In this document: piece after piece, positions 9,471 through 19,037 of the stretch
How the letters are laid out: every line of letters begins with the position of its first letter
Position numbering within the stretch: position 1 is the stretch's first letter
NCBI GenBank assembly: GCA_009744235.1
Contig: WPHV01000006.1
Span: 310,001-374,000, forward strand
Direction: 5' to 3'
Source: Gillisella vitis
GTDB lineage: Bacteria > Pseudomonadota > Alphaproteobacteria > Rhizobiales > Rhizobiaceae
DNA: 64,000 bases
The notes under the pieces: generated by a model
Database searches by the model: none
What the model saw: only the letters and a program-made list of their open reading frames with translations
Told to the model about the DNA's origin: nothing
Made by a program: the position numbers and the translations under genes

Positions 9471-9627
9471 GTCTGACGCCGTCGTTTCCGTTGGCGTGCC
9501 GATCCTCTAAAGCGAGACGTGTTTGATTGCAAGCGGAATCGATAAAAAAATCCGGTTTGATTTCCAGTTTGTCTCTAATAGTCTGAAGAAATTCGGCTTT
9601 TCTCCGTCATCCTTGAATCCGGCTTCA

Positions 9628-11100
9628 TTATGCTCGAAGCCGGAAGGTGTCGAGCGCCACTGGCCTGTCGGGAATTTCGATCCGGAACTGTGTGCCAGAG
9701 GAGGGTTTTTCCATCAGCGCGATCGTTCCGCCGTGCGCCAGCACGATTTCGCGGGCGATGGCGAGGCCGAGGCCCGTGCCGCCCGATCTGGCTGAGCCGC
9801 GAAACGGTGTGAACAGGTTTTCGCGGGCCTTGCGTGGCAGGCCAGGTCCGTTGTCGTCAACGGTGATTGCAACAACGCTGCCGATGCGGTGGGCTGATAG
9901 CATGATGCGGGGTGTTGCGGTGGTCATTTCGATCATGGCGGACGAAAGCGCCTGGGCAGCATTGCGGCAGAGATTATGGATGACACGAAACAATTGTTCG
10001 CTGTCGGCATCGATTTCGATGTCAGGTGCAATCTGATCGACAAAGTCGATGCCCTTATCCAGGGCGAGAATATCCTGCACTTCCTGACTGAGCGTGGAGA
10101 GCACAAACCGACGCCGGCGGGGCTCGGCCTCCGAAGCCTGTCCATAGGCCAGAACTTCACTCGTATAACCCACGGCCCGGTCGATCGTGCGGACCAGTTT
10201 AGGCGCAAAGCTCTTCACCATCGGATCATCGACATCCACCAACCGGTCGGACATCAACTGGGCAGAGGCAAGGATATTGCGCATGTCATGATTGATCTTG
10301 GAAACGGCAAGCCCGAGATCGGCCAGGCTTTTCTGCTGCCTCAGGGTCTTTTGCAGGTCCTCCTGCATCGTGGCCAGATGGCGGGCGACAAAGGCCAACT
10401 CGTCGCGACCACTGACCACTTCCATGACCCTGTCAGGATTTTCCGGATCGCTGGCAAATCCCTGTATATTGCGGCTCAGCCGACGAATCGGATTGATGAG
10501 CATCCGGTTCAGCGTCACGAACAGCAGGAGGCCGGTGATCACCGAAATGATCAACGACACGACGGCAATGCGCGTTGCATAGGCCAATAATCCGCGATGC
10601 AGAGGCGCATCGGACATCACCACTTCCACCCGCATCGACGTATCGCCGATCGGGCCGGAAACGCTGATCAGCCTATTGCCGCCGAATAGCAGGGTGTCGA
10701 CTGCGTCCTTGATGGCCGTCAATGTCCCCACATCGGAAATGTCATATTGACCATCCACTTCCTGTGGCATGTCCGCCATGGCCAGCAGCCGCGTCGTACC
10801 ATCCTTGGTGAGCGCAATCGCCTTGGTTCCGGTGGCAAGCAGGGTGTCGGCCTGGACGTCCTTGGGAAGTTCAGGTGGCTGTAGCCCATCGATCACCACT
10901 GCGGCGGCCGCGGCCTTGTTGATATGGTTTTTCAGCCAATTGAGGCGCATCGTGGCAATCGACGGCGCAAAAATCAGCACCTGCGCCGCAAGGACGAAAA
11001 CCACAGTCAACACCAGCAGCTTGCCGGAAAGGCCGCGCAACCGGCTGGGCATCGACGCTGCCTGCGCCTGCTTTGCGTCCTGTGCCTTTCGCCTGCCCAT
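9628..11100 (-). CDS. Membrane sensor histidine kinase (orphan)
   Basis: A 490-residue inner-membrane kinase. TM1 is at about 27-50, a small extracytoplasmic domain runs to about 170, TM2 is at 172-196, then HAMP. The phosphoacceptor is His271 in KINHDMRNIL, an HDMRN-type box rather than the common HELRTP. Catalytic motifs are NLCRNAAQAL (N box), DDNGPGLP (G1) and GGTGLGLAIA (G2). No response regulator gene is adjacent, so its partner is unknown. A hairpin (CCGGCTTC/GAAGCCGG, 9619-9643) straddles the stop codon. Confidence 0.93.
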   Translation of the reverse strand: MGRRKAQDAKQAQAASMPSRLRGLSGKLLVLTVVFVLAAQVLIFAPSIATMRLNWLKNHINKAAAAAVVIDGLQPPELPKDVQADTLLATGTKAIALTKDGTTRLLAMADMPQEVDGQYDISDVGTLTAIKDAVDTLLFGGNRLISVSGPIGDTSMRVEVVMSDAPLHRGLLAYATRIAVVSLIISVITGLLLFVTLNRMLINPIRRLSRNIQGFASDPENPDRVMEVVSGRDELAFVARHLATMQEDLQKTLRQQKSLADLGLAVSKINHDMRNILASAQLMSDRLVDVDDPMVKSFAPKLVRTIDRAVGYTSEVLAYGQASEAEPRRRRFVLSTLSQEVQDILALDKGIDFVDQIAPDIEIDADSEQLFRVIHNLCRNAAQALSSAMIEMTTATPRIMLSAHRIGSVVAITVDDNGPGLPRKARENLFTPFRGSARSGGTGLGLAIAREIVLAHGGTIALMEKPSSGTQFRIEIPDRPVALDTFRLRA

Positions 11101-11538
11101 CGACTAGCCTCATTTTGCCGGGTGGTACTTTGGTTTTCTGTACCGTTTGCCAGCTGTGCCGCATCATTTAGATCACAGCATACCATGCCTCATGCATCCG
11201 GTAAAATGCGGTGCAGCAAAGATTTCGGTTCCAGCGCGATCCATCAAACATGGTGTATTCAGGTTCGCTCTGGCATTTTAAGTAAGGCATGATGGTGGGT
11301 CTGGCAGTCGTTCGCTTGAATGGCGACAAGCAAAAAACGCCCGGTTCCGGCGGATTTTGCCAGAGTTCTGCCCCCCGGAAAGCCCCGGCAAGATTGACTC
11401 TCGCCTCTATCCTCCGTATAAGCCGCGCGGCTTGCATAGGTTTCCCGTTCTGCGGCCCCGTAATGCTTGCCGTAATCCTAACGCTCTTGCAATTCGTTGC
11501 AAACCCAAGAAGGGCCGCACACCGCGGTATTTAAAAAA
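11101..11538. other. Intergenic region between the histidine kinase and rpmH
   Basis: About 440 bases between divergent genes. It holds the rpmH promoter described separately and a TTGCAA repeat at about 11487-11500. Short open frames here show no recognisable protein and no good ribosome site. Confidence 0.5.
11394..11422 (+). promoter_or_regulatory. Sigma70-type promoter for rpmH-rnpA-yidC
   Basis: TTGACT (11394-11399) and TATAAG (11417-11422) are separated by exactly 17 bases. The predicted start near 11429 gives a leader of about 110 bases before rpmH. This is one of the best promoter matches in the window. Confidence 0.6.
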
Positions 11539-11673
11539 ATGAAGCGTACCTATCAACCGTCCAAGCTCGTTCGCGCACGTCGTCACGGCTTTCGCGCTCG
11601 CATGGCAACCAAGGGTGGCCGCAAGGTTCTGTGTGCTCGTCGCGCTCGTGGCCGCGCACGTCTTTCGGCTTAA
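11539..11673 (+). CDS. rpmH: Ribosomal protein bL34
   Basis: A 44-residue, very basic protein beginning [20 protein letters not shown] and containing [18 protein letters not shown], the near-invariant bL34 pattern. It binds 23S rRNA in the large subunit. It has the classic position ahead of rnpA and yidC. The 5 to 10 bases before ATG are ATTTAAAAAA with no clear Shine-Dalgarno sequence, unusual for so highly expressed a gene. Confidence 0.98.
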   Translation: MKRTYQPSKLVRARRHGFRARMATKGGRKVLCARRARGRARLSA

Positions 11674-11705
11674 GGCTGGGTTGGCCCGATGAAAGCGCCG
11701 GGCTT

Positions 11706-12095
11706 ATGACGTCACTTAAGACATCCATAACTGTCGGGCGGCTGAAAAGCCGCCCGCAGTTTCTTGCTGTTCGCGCCGGCGAAAAACGCAAGGGGCGCTA
11801 CATTCTCCTAGAAGTGCTGGATCGGGCCGAGCCCGATACGCCGCCTCGCGTCGGTTTCACCGTCACGAAAAAGCATGGCAATGCTGTCGAGCGCAATCGT
11901 ATGCGACGCCGGTTAAAAGAAGCTGTGCGGACTGGCGTGGGCTTTGCAATGCAGCCCGGACATGACTATGTGATCGTTGCGCGACGCGACGTGCTTGCGG
12001 CTCCTTTTAGCGAGCTTCGGGACGTGTTGCAGCGCCGTATTCAAGAAAAATCCAATGTTCGGCGTCAAGATACGGCCCGTTCCAGGAAAGTATGA
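11706..12095 (+). CDS. rnpA: Ribonuclease P protein component
   Basis: A 129-residue basic protein that assists the RNase P RNA in 5' maturation of tRNAs. The family signature [15 protein letters not shown] is present, as are [12 protein letters not shown] before it and [12 protein letters not shown] after it. The start is set at ATG 11706 ([20 protein letters not shown]). rpmH ends 32 bases upstream. The stop codon overlaps the first ATG of yidC (ATGA), so translation is probably coupled. No yidD lies between, unlike in many bacteria. Confidence 0.95.
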   Translation: MTSLKTSITVGRLKSRPQFLAVRAGEKRKGRYILLEVLDRAEPDTPPRVGFTVTKKHGNAVERNRMRRRLKEAVRTGVGFAMQPGHDYVIVARRDVLAAPFSELRDVLQRRIQEKSNVRRQDTARSRKV

Positions 12096-13954
12096 TGGAA
12101 AACAACCGCAATTATCTCATCGCGATTGCACTGTCGGTGATGGTCGTCCTGGGCTGGCAGTTCTTCTACATGAACCCGCGGATCGAGGCGCAAAGACAGG
12201 CTGAGCAGGCCCAACAGGCACAACAGGCAAAGACCCCGGCCACTCAGGCAACGCCGGGGGCGGCCGTCAATGGTGCCCTGCCAGGTCAGACCCAGGCCAG
12301 CGCCACGACAAGCCGCGAAGACGCTGTCGCCAAGTCGGCTCGGGTTGAAATCAATACCGAAGCGCTGTCCGGCTCCATCAATCTCACGGGTGCACGGCTC
12401 GATGATCTTCGCCTGAAGGGCTATCACGAGACCGTCGACAAGACGAGCCCGATCATTACCCTGCTCAATCCGGCCGATACCAAGGACGGCTATTTCGCCG
12501 AAATCGGCTTTATCGGCGGCGAGAAATCCGGCAGCGTTCCAGGGCCATCAACGGTCTGGACGGTCAAGGATGGCCAGACACTGACCGAAACCACCCCGGT
12601 AACGCTGACCTATACCAATGAAGCCGGCCTCACCTTCAGCCGGAAGATTTCGGTCGACAAGCATTACATGTTCACGATCGAAGACACGGTTGCCAATGCC
12701 GGGGGCGCTGACGTCAGCCTTGCCCCCTATGGCCGTGTTACCCGCTACAACAAGCCCGCCGTTGCCTCCACCTATGTGCTGCATGAAGGCTTCATCGGCG
12801 TGATGGGCTCGGGCGACGGGAAGTTTGCCTCGGTTGAAGCAAAATATGCGGCTATCGAAAAAGAAAACGAGACCAATGCCAAGGCAACCGGTGGCTGGCT
12901 CGGGATTACCGATAAATATTGGGCCGCGACCCTCGTGCCACCGCAGGCGCTGGCCTATGATTCCCGCTTCTCGCATTTTACCGATGGCCAGGCTCGCTTC
13001 CAGGCGGATTACAAGAACGATCCGGTGACGATTGCACCGGGCCAATCGACCACGCTGAAGACGCTGCTGTTTGCCGGCGCCAAGGAAGTTCCTGTTGTTG
13101 ATGGCTATGCGCTCGACAAGTCCTGGTTCGGACAGGCGTTTACCAATCTGTTTGCCGGTGCCAAAGACACGGTGCAGCAATATGACATTCCACGTTTCGA
13201 TCTTCTGATCGATTGGGGCTGGTTCTATTTCCTCACCAAGCCGATGTTCAAACTGATGGACTTCTTCTTCCGTCAGGTTGGCAATTTCGGTGTGGCTATC
13301 TTGCTGACGACCATCGCCGTCAAGCTGTTGTTCTTCCCGCTGGCCAGCAAGCAATATGCGTCCATGGCCAATATGAAGCGCATGCAGCCGAAGATGGAAG
13401 AGTTGAAGGCCAAGCACGGCGATGACCGTATGGCCCTGCAACAGGCGATGATGGAGCTCTACAAGACCGAGAAGATCAATCCGGTCGCCGGTTGCTGGCC
13501 GCTGCTGTTGCAGATCCCGGTGTTTTTCGCGCTCTACAAAGTGATTTATATCACTATTGAAATGCGCCACGCGCCGTTCTTTGGCTGGATTCATGACTTG
13601 TCGGCTCCAGATCCAACCAGCTTTGTCAACCTGTTCGGCCTGCTGCCGTTCGAGTCGCCCGCCATGCTGCATCTCGGCATCTGGCCGATCATCATGGGCA
13701 TTACCATGTTCGTGCAGATGCGCATGAACCCGACGCCGCCGGACCCGACCCAGGCCATGTTGTTCAATTGGATGCCGCTGGTCTTCACCTTCATGCTCGG
13801 GTCTTTCCCGGCCGGTCTGGTGATTTACTGGGCCTGGAACAATACGCTGTCGGTGTTGCAGCAGTCGATCATCATGAAGCGCCATGGGGTGAAGATCGAA
13901 CTATTCGATAATCTCAAGGGGCTTTTGCGGCGAAAATCCGCTAAGACGAAGTAA
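12092..13954 (+). CDS. yidC: Membrane protein insertase YidC
   Basis: A 620-residue inner-membrane insertase acting alone or with Sec. An N-terminal membrane anchor ([19 protein letters not shown]) is followed by a Gln/Ala-rich linker, a large periplasmic beta domain (about 85-370) and the conserved insertase core ([20 protein letters not shown] through [15 protein letters not shown] to [13 protein letters not shown]). Length and layout match proteobacterial YidC. The start overlaps the rnpA stop; a second ATG directly follows at 12095. It ends in a strong terminator. Confidence 0.97.
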   Translation: MMENNRNYLIAIALSVMVVLGWQFFYMNPRIEAQRQAEQAQQAQQAKTPATQATPGAAVNGALPGQTQASATTSREDAVAKSARVEINTEALSGSINLTGARLDDLRLKGYHETVDKTSPIITLLNPADTKDGYFAEIGFIGGEKSGSVPGPSTVWTVKDGQTLTETTPVTLTYTNEAGLTFSRKISVDKHYMFTIEDTVANAGGADVSLAPYGRVTRYNKPAVASTYVLHEGFIGVMGSGDGKFASVEAKYAAIEKENETNAKATGGWLGITDKYWAATLVPPQALAYDSRFSHFTDGQARFQADYKNDPVTIAPGQSTTLKTLLFAGAKEVPVVDGYALDKSWFGQAFTNLFAGAKDTVQQYDIPRFDLLIDWGWFYFLTKPMFKLMDFFFRQVGNFGVAILLTTIAVKLLFFPLASKQYASMANMKRMQPKMEELKAKHGDDRMALQQAMMELYKTEKINPVAGCWPLLLQIPVFFALYKVIYITIEMRHAPFFGWIHDLSAPDPTSFVNLFGLLPFESPAMLHLGIWPIIMGITMFVQMRMNPTPPDPTQAMLFNWMPLVFTFMLGSFPAGLVIYWAWNNTLSVLQQSIIMKRHGVKIELFDNLKGLLRRKSAKTK

Positions 13955-13970
13955 TCAGGCCAGATGACAG

Positions 13971-14004
13971 CAAAGCCCCGGCCTCGCGCCGGGGTTTTTG
14001 TTTG
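13971..14004 (+). terminator. Terminator after yidC
   Basis: CCCCGGC (13976-13982) pairs with GCCGGGG (13988-13994), followed by TTTTTG and TTTG. It ends the rpmH-rnpA-yidC transcript. Confidence 0.85.
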
Positions 14005-14040
14005 ATCTGTGGATCAGGATCTGCCGCAGGAGAGAAGACG

Positions 14041-14700
14041 ATGACTGCAACAAAGGCAACGAGCGACCAGCCGCTGTTTGGCCGGCCATGGATTTTTATC
14101 CGCGGCGTGCCATCGATGAAATTTCTGCCGCCGGAAGGCCCGCTGGAGATCGCCTTCGCGGGGCGCTCCAACGTGGGGAAATCATCGCTGATCAATGCGC
14201 TCGTCGGCCAGAAGGGCCTGGCGCGCACGTCCAACACGCCTGGCCGGACTCAGGAGCTGAACTATTTCGTTCCCGAGGGCTATAGCGGAGAGGGCGATGA
14301 CCTGCCGCCGATGGCGCTGGTCGACATGCCGGGCTATGGCTATGCCAAGGCACCCAAAGACCATGTGGATGCGTGGACCAAGCTGGTCTTCGACTATCTG
14401 CGCGGACGGGCGACGTTGAAGCGGGTGTATCTGCTGATCGACAGCCGCCACGGCATCAAGAAGAATGACGAGGATGTACTGACATTGCTCGACAAGGCGG
14501 CGATGTCCTACCAGATCGTGCTGACCAAGACGGATAAGATCAAGGAGGCGGGCGTGCCGCGTCTGATCGAGGAAACGCTCGAGAAAATCCGCAAGCGTCC
14601 GGCAGCCTATCCCTTCGTCCTTTCGACGTCCTCGGAAAAAGACAACGGATTGAAAGAATTGCGTGCGGCGATTTGCGAAACCGTCGGGCATTTCGGCTGA
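14041..14700 (+). CDS. engB: Ribosome biogenesis GTPase EngB/YsxC/YihA
   Basis: A 219-residue Era-like GTPase needed for large-subunit assembly. The P loop GRSNVGKSS is at residues 41-49, the switch region includes [15 protein letters not shown]3 is DMPGYGYA, G4 is TKTDK and G5 is STSSEKD. ATG 14041 has GGAGAGAAG upstream. Although it follows yidC, a terminator lies between, so it may have its own promoter. Confidence 0.96.
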   Translation: MTATKATSDQPLFGRPWIFIRGVPSMKFLPPEGPLEIAFAGRSNVGKSSLINALVGQKGLARTSNTPGRTQELNYFVPEGYSGEGDDLPPMALVDMPGYGYAKAPKDHVDAWTKLVFDYLRGRATLKRVYLLIDSRHGIKKNDEDVLTLLDKAAMSYQIVLTKTDKIKEAGVPRLIEETLEKIRKRPAAYPFVLSTSSEKDNGLKELRAAICETVGHFG

Positions 14701-14783
14701 TGTAATGCACCTCCCGGCCTTGCGGTAACCGTTGGGCTTGCGGGTGGAGGCTTTGTCTTCTGGTATTTGGCTGGCGAAATGGC

Positions 14784-14822
14784 AAAAAAAGCCCGGCGGT
14801 AGGTGGCACTCTACCGCCGGGC
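14784..14822 (-). terminator. Terminator of the fasciclin gene
   Basis: GCCCGGCGGTAG (14791-14802) pairs perfectly with CTACCGCCGGGC (14811-14822). Seven A precede it on the plus strand, which is a T run for minus-strand transcription, so it belongs to the fasciclin gene. Confidence 0.88.
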
Positions 14823-14894
14823 ACTGCCGAAACTGCCAGTCTTTACCGGATTAGCGGCCCGCCAGCCGCTCTTCCAGGTCGGACTGTGAGGGGG

Positions 14895-15452
14895 TTACAT
14901 CTTCGGCAGCAAGACCTTGTCGATGACATGGATAACGCCATTCGACTGTTTCACATCGGCGATGGTCACATGGGCAACGCCGCCGGTCTCATCCGTCAGG
15001 GTGATCTTGCCCTTGGATTCCTTGGCCTTCAGCACGCAGCCGCCAACCGTCTTGACGTCATGCTCGCCACCATCGTCCTTGATCATCTTTTCGATGGCCG
15101 TGGACATGGCATCGGCGGCAACCACATGGCAGGTCAGCACCTTCGTCAGCTTTTCCTTGTTTTCCGGCTTCAGCAGGGTTTCCACCGTACCTTTCGGCAA
15201 TTTGTCAAAGGCTTCGTTGGTGGGCGCAAAGACCGTGAACGGGCCTTTGCCCTCCAGTGTTTCGACCAGGCCAGCCGCCTTGACTGCGGCGACAAGGGTC
15301 GTGTGATCCTTGGAATTCACGGCGTTTTCAACGATATTTTTGTTTTCATACATGGCGGCGCCACCGACCATCGGGTTCTTGGCAAAGGCCACGGCGCTTC
15401 CGGCCGCAATGATGGAAACGGCGGCCAGCAGGCGAAGGGTGGTCTTGGTCAT
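14895..15452 (-). CDS. Secreted fasciclin-domain protein
   Basis: A 185-residue exported protein with a signal peptide (1-24, ending VAFA). One FAS1 domain follows: H1 motif FTVFAPTNEAFDKLP near residue 72, central LTCHVVAADAM, and H2-like GVIHVIDKVLLP at the C-terminus. FAS1 proteins mediate adhesion or matrix contacts; the partner here is unknown. It lies next to an ECF sigma and anti-sigma pair, as MPT70/MPT83 lie with SigK-RskA in mycobacteria, so sigma-dependent expression is likely (inference). CGTTACA and TGTAACG arms (15542-15589) flank its probable promoter area. Confidence 0.92.
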   Translation of the reverse strand: MTKTTLRLLAAVSIIAAGSAVAFAKNPMVGGAAMYENKNIVENAVNSKDHTTLVAAVKAAGLVETLEGKGPFTVFAPTNEAFDKLPKGTVETLLKPENKEKLTKVLTCHVVAADAMSTAIEKMIKDDGGEHDVKTVGGCVLKAKESKGKITLTDETGGVAHVTIADVKQSNGVIHVIDKVLLPKM

Positions 15453-15706
15453 GGGTCTAGGTCCTCTTCCCGGTTGATTATGTCTTTGGCTCGCATGGCC
15501 GCAGGCGCGATCGGCCAGAAACCATGCAGCAGATTGAAAACCGTTACAGCAGCCTTGGATGGCGCCGTCAGACGCAGGCTTTTGTAACGTCCCCGCGCAA
15601 TGGCGGGGACAATGGTAAAGACGGAGGTTTGGGAAAAAGAGTTTCAGGTTCGGTGCAGAAAAATGAAAATGACTTTTAATATTTTGATTTTAAAGCACTA
15701 TTTCTC

Positions 15707-16429
15707 TTAAGGGATATGAGTTTTGCCTGAAGCGATCACCGGCCCTGTCGCCGTCCCCGTCGGCGAACCACCGAAAGGCTCAATGCTGACGGCGAGCGTG
15801 ACGCCATCCTTCAGACGTGGGCGCATGCTGTCGGGAACCAGGAATTCACCCTCGCCAGATTGCGGGAGCACGCCAAGCGAGCGCGGTGGCTTATTCGCCT
15901 CGACCATCCATAATTCCAGCGATTTCTGGCCCTCGGCACGCGACGCGACTGGCGTGACGCGCAGCCGTCCGCTTTGCCGGTCATAGCTGGCAACCAGCGA
16001 CAAATCTGCATTTTGAGTTTCCAGATCCGCCACCAGCGGGCGCGCGCCGTAACGGCTCTCCCAGACGCCGAGCTCGACGCCGATCAGACTGGCGACCGCG
16101 ATCAGACTGGTCAACGACAGGCCGCGCCAGAAGGGGACGGAATGCCAAAGTCTTACCCAGGGACCAGCGGGGCCGGTGCTCTTCTCGGTAAACAGCCGGG
16201 CTTCCAGCTTCTGGAAACTTTCCGGTCGAGGCAATTCCACGCCATAATCGTCATTGAACTGTGAAAGGTTCTCCTCCCAGCGCTGGACGATAGCGGCGAA
16301 GGGCCTATCCCGCTTTAGCCGGGCCTCCACCTCAACACGGCCTTTGGCCGAAAGCACGCCGAGCACATATTCCCCCGCCAGAACCTCGTCCCTGGAGCGG
16401 TCTCCCTTGCTCTGATCCGGTGTCGTCAT
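15707..16429 (-). CDS. Membrane anti-sigma factor, RskA type
   Basis: A 240-residue single-pass protein. The N-terminal cytoplasmic part (GEYVLGVLSAKGRVEVEARL) is the anti-sigma region without a zinc motif. A membrane segment lies near 103-125 (WRGLSLTSLIAVASLIGVEL), and the extracytoplasmic part has the RskA pattern (LELWMVEANKPPRSLGVLP). The start at ATG 16429 overlaps the sigma-factor stop (ATGA), indicating coupled translation; an in-frame upstream ATG at 16474 would lie well inside the sigma gene. It should hold the sigma factor inactive at the membrane. Confidence 0.88.
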   Translation of the reverse strand: MTTPDQSKGDRSRDEVLAGEYVLGVLSAKGRVEVEARLKRDRPFAAIVQRWEENLSQFNDDYGVELPRPESFQKLEARLFTEKSTGPAGPWVRLWHSVPFWRGLSLTSLIAVASLIGVELGVWESRYGARPLVADLETQNADLSLVASYDRQSGRLRVTPVASRAEGQKSLELWMVEANKPPRSLGVLPQSGEGEFLVPDSMRPRLKDGVTLAVSIEPFGGSPTGTATGPVIASGKTHIP

Positions 16430-17007
16430 CTTTCCAAGCACTCTCTCAATGCCAAAAGGCTGCGTCGCAGCCATGTCCTCATCGTGTTCAACGGTACATT
16501 GAACTGCTCCGCCAACTCCTGATAGCTAAGCCCCTCCACATAGGCCTGCCGCACGGCGGCGGCACGATCAGCTTCCAACGCTTCCATGCAGCTGTCAATG
16601 CGCTTTCCTTCACTGCGTATGCTGGCGGTCTGTTCCGGGTCTGGTGCGCTGTCGGCAACATGCCATGCCTCGTCGAGTTCGGCGGCAACTGGTGTCCTCG
16701 TGCGCAGGCGGTCGATGCAATGGTAACGGGCAATCGTTCCAAGCCAGCCCATGGCGTTATGGCCGGTTGCGGCAAAGCTTTGAGCCCTCTGCCAGATTTT
16801 TACGAAGATTTCCTGCATCGCGTCTTCCGCCTCGCCTCTGTCTTTCAGCAGACGGAGGCAGATGCCAAAAAGTTTCGGGCTGGTGCGCCGATAAAGCTCT
16901 GACAGGGCCATCCGGTCCTTTAGCGCTATTTTCCCCAGCAATATCCCGATCTCATCGCTCATCCATGCATCCACTTCGCGTAATGGTCCAGGAATAGCTG
17001 CGCTCAT
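16426..17007 (-). CDS. ECF sigma factor, SigK-like
   Basis: A 193-residue sigma factor with region 2 (FGICLRLLKDRGEAEDAMQE and IFVKIWQRA) and region 4 (SYQELAEQFNVPLNTMRTWL), and without region 3 or 1.1, as expected for ECF factors. ATG 17007 follows GGGGAAA by 6 bases. It forms an operon with the anti-sigma gene and is followed by the fasciclin gene on the same strand. The three-gene module sits between engB and argB. I infer that it drives its own operon and the fasciclin gene. Confidence 0.92.
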   Translation of the reverse strand: MSAAIPGPLREVDAWMSDEIGILLGKIALKDRMALSELYRRTSPKLFGICLRLLKDRGEAEDAMQEIFVKIWQRAQSFAATGHNAMGWLGTIARYHCIDRLRTRTPVAAELDEAWHVADSAPDPEQTASIRSEGKRIDSCMEALEADRAAAVRQAYVEGLSYQELAEQFNVPLNTMRTWLRRSLLALRECLER

Positions 17008-17108
17008 TGCAGTTTCCCCATATCATTTCGATCAACAGTGCCGTCTGGATTATTCCATCTGCCGTATTCTTGAGGTAAAAGGCGCCGAACCAACCGAAGG
17101 GATCCTCA

Positions 17109-17996
17109 ATGAGCGCCTCCGAAAGCCAGACCCAGGCCCGCCTTCTTGCGCAGGCGTTGCCCTTCATGCAGCGCTATGAAAACAAGACGATTGTCGTGAA
17201 ATATGGTGGCCACGCCATGGGCGATGCCGAATTGGGCCGGGCCTTTGCCGCCGATATCGCGCTGCTGAAACAGTCCGGTGTCAACCCGATTGTCGTGCAT
17301 GGCGGTGGCCCGCAGATCGGCGCGATGCTGACTAAGATGGGGATCGAATCGAAATTCGAGGGCGGCCTGCGCGTCACCGATCAGAAAACCGTCGAAATCG
17401 TCGAAATGGTGCTGGCCGGATCGATCAACAAGGAAATCGTCGCGCTGATCAACCAGACCGGCGAATGGGCAATCGGGCTCTGCGGCAAGGACGGCAACAT
17501 GGTGTTTGCTGAAAAGGCCAAGAAAACCGTTATCGATCCGGATTCCCATATCGAACGCGTTCTGGACCTTGGCTTTGTCGGTGAAGTGGTCGAGGTTGAT
17601 CGCACGCTGCTCGATCTTCTGGCGAAGTCGGAAATGATCCCGGTCATCGCCCCCGTCGCCCCCGGTCGGGATGGCCATACCTATAATATCAATGCCGATA
17701 CCTTTGCCGGCGCCATTGCCGGTGCGCTCAGGGCTGACCGGCTGCTGTTTCTAACCGATGTCCCTGGCGTGCTGGACAAAAATGGCGAACTGTTCAAGGA
17801 ATTGTCGGTGGCCCAGGCTCGCGCACTGATCAAGGATGGCACGATTTCCGGCGGCATGATCCCCAAGGTCGAAACCTGCATCGACGCAATCAATGCAGGG
17901 GTGCATGGCGTTGTCATCCTGAACGGCAAGACGGCGCATTCCGTGCTGTTGGAAATCTTCACGGAACATGGCGCGGGTACGCTGATCGTGCCCTGA
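17109..17996 (+). CDS. argB: Acetylglutamate kinase
   Basis: A 295-residue enzyme of the amino acid kinase family, the second step of arginine synthesis. The N-terminal phosphate-binding motif [11 protein letters not shown], the substrate motif [13 protein letters not shown], and the C-terminal [10 protein letters not shown] are all present. The N-terminal helix (about 1-27) is typical of hexameric, arginine-inhibited forms. The other arginine genes in the window, argD and argF, are about 12 kb away on the other strand. Confidence 0.97.
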   Translation: MSASESQTQARLLAQALPFMQRYENKTIVVKYGGHAMGDAELGRAFAADIALLKQSGVNPIVVHGGGPQIGAMLTKMGIESKFEGGLRVTDQKTVEIVEMVLAGSINKEIVALINQTGEWAIGLCGKDGNMVFAEKAKKTVIDPDSHIERVLDLGFVGEVVEVDRTLLDLLAKSEMIPVIAPVAPGRDGHTYNINADTFAGAIAGALRADRLLFLTDVPGVLDKNGELFKELSVAQARALIKDGTISGGMIPKVETCIDAINAGVHGVVILNGKTAHSVLLEIFTEHGAGTLIVP

Positions 17997-18051
17997 AACT
18001 ATGCAGTCAGGTCTTCGGCGCCGCGCAGGTCAAGCACGGCGCCGATCCGGC

Positions 18052-18951
18052 TCAGATCCTTTCCGTGACGGCTGCTGCTAGCGGAATGGCGGGCTGCGCG
18101 CCAGCCTTCAGACAGGCGAGTGATCCGGCGACGGCAGCGCGGTGCAGCGCCTGTTCAAATCCAAGACCGGCATCCAAACCAGCGGCGAGATAACCGCAGA
18201 ACGTATCCCCGGCACCGACTGTATCGACCGGCTCGATGGTCAGACCGGATGCTCGCTCAATCTTGCCGTCGCGGATGGCAATGACGCCTTCGGCCCCAAG
18301 CGTTACGATCAGGATCTGTCCGGTTTCGCCGTGTATACGGACAAGGGCGGCCTCGCGTTCCGCAGCCCCCATGTTGGTCTCGCCAGCCAGCCGCTCGAAC
18401 TCGGTTTCATTGGCGATGACGATATCGGCCATTCGTCCGAGGCGCGCGGCCTCATCCGTCAGCGGCGCAATATTGAGGATGGTACGGATACCGGCGGCCT
18501 TGGCCTCATGCAGGGCGGTTTCCACGGCAGCGGCTGGAATTTCGAGCTGGAGCACCAGACTGTCGTTGCGGGTCATGGTCTTGATAGCGGCGCTTGCATC
18601 GGCGCTGGTCAGGCTGCCATTGGCACCTGGAACGACAGCGATCATGTTTTCGCCGTCACCGCCGACGAGAATGAGTGCGGTTCCCGTTGCTTCCGCTACG
18701 GTCTTGACGCTGTCGAGATCCGCTCCGCTTTCCTCCAGAAGCGCCAGTGCAGGGGTGGCGAACCCATCCTTGCCGACCGCGCCAGCCATCCGCACCTGGG
18801 CGCCTGCGCGGCGTGCAGCAAGCGCCTGATTGGCGCCCTTGCCGCCGGCTGCCGTGGCAAAGCCGTTGCCGGCCACTGTCTCACCTGGCTTGGGCAGACG
18901 GCTGGTGGTCGCGATGAGATCCATGTTGATGGAGCCGAAAACGGTAATCAT
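18052..18951 (-). CDS. rbsK: Ribokinase
   Basis: A 299-residue PfkB-family sugar kinase. It opens with VFGSINMDLIATTSRLPKPG, has the ribose-binding GGKGANQALAARRAG, and the C-terminal signature DTVGAGDTFCGYLAAGL with the catalytic Asp. It phosphorylates ribose to ribose 5-phosphate. No rbs transporter is adjacent. The ribose released by the nucleoside hydrolase at 4.2 kb could be a substrate (inference). Confidence 0.92.
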   Translation of the reverse strand: MITVFGSINMDLIATTSRLPKPGETVAGNGFATAAGGKGANQALAARRAGAQVRMAGAVGKDGFATPALALLEESGADLDSVKTVAEATGTALILVGGDGENMIAVVPGANGSLTSADASAAIKTMTRNDSLVLQLEIPAAAVETALHEAKAAGIRTILNIAPLTDEAARLGRMADIVIANETEFERLAGETNMGAAEREAALVRIHGETGQILIVTLGAEGVIAIRDGKIERASGLTIEPVDTVGAGDTFCGYLAAGLDAGLGFEQALHRAAVAGSLACLKAGAQPAIPLAAAVTERI

Positions 18952-19037
18952 GGGCGCACTCCTGACGATGCTGCTTGAACGATGCGGGCCTGAAAGAAAC
19001 CGGTCCGACTGATTCGGGCTCTGTTTTGCGGCAGGGA

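Noticed and set aside
11101..11538. Chromosome origin near rpmH, as in many bacteria.
   Set aside because: No DnaA-box cluster (TTATCCACA) or dnaA/dnaN gene; in alphaproteobacteria the origin is usually elsewhere.
15542..15589. Shared ECF promoter motif for the fasciclin and sigma genes.
   Set aside because: I could not align a matching -35/-10 pair between the two upstream regions; only a CGTTACA/TGTAACG pair stands out before the fasciclin gene.
18016..18044. Terminator between argB and rbsK.
   Set aside because: CGGCGCCG occurs twice and could pair, but there is no T run on either side.
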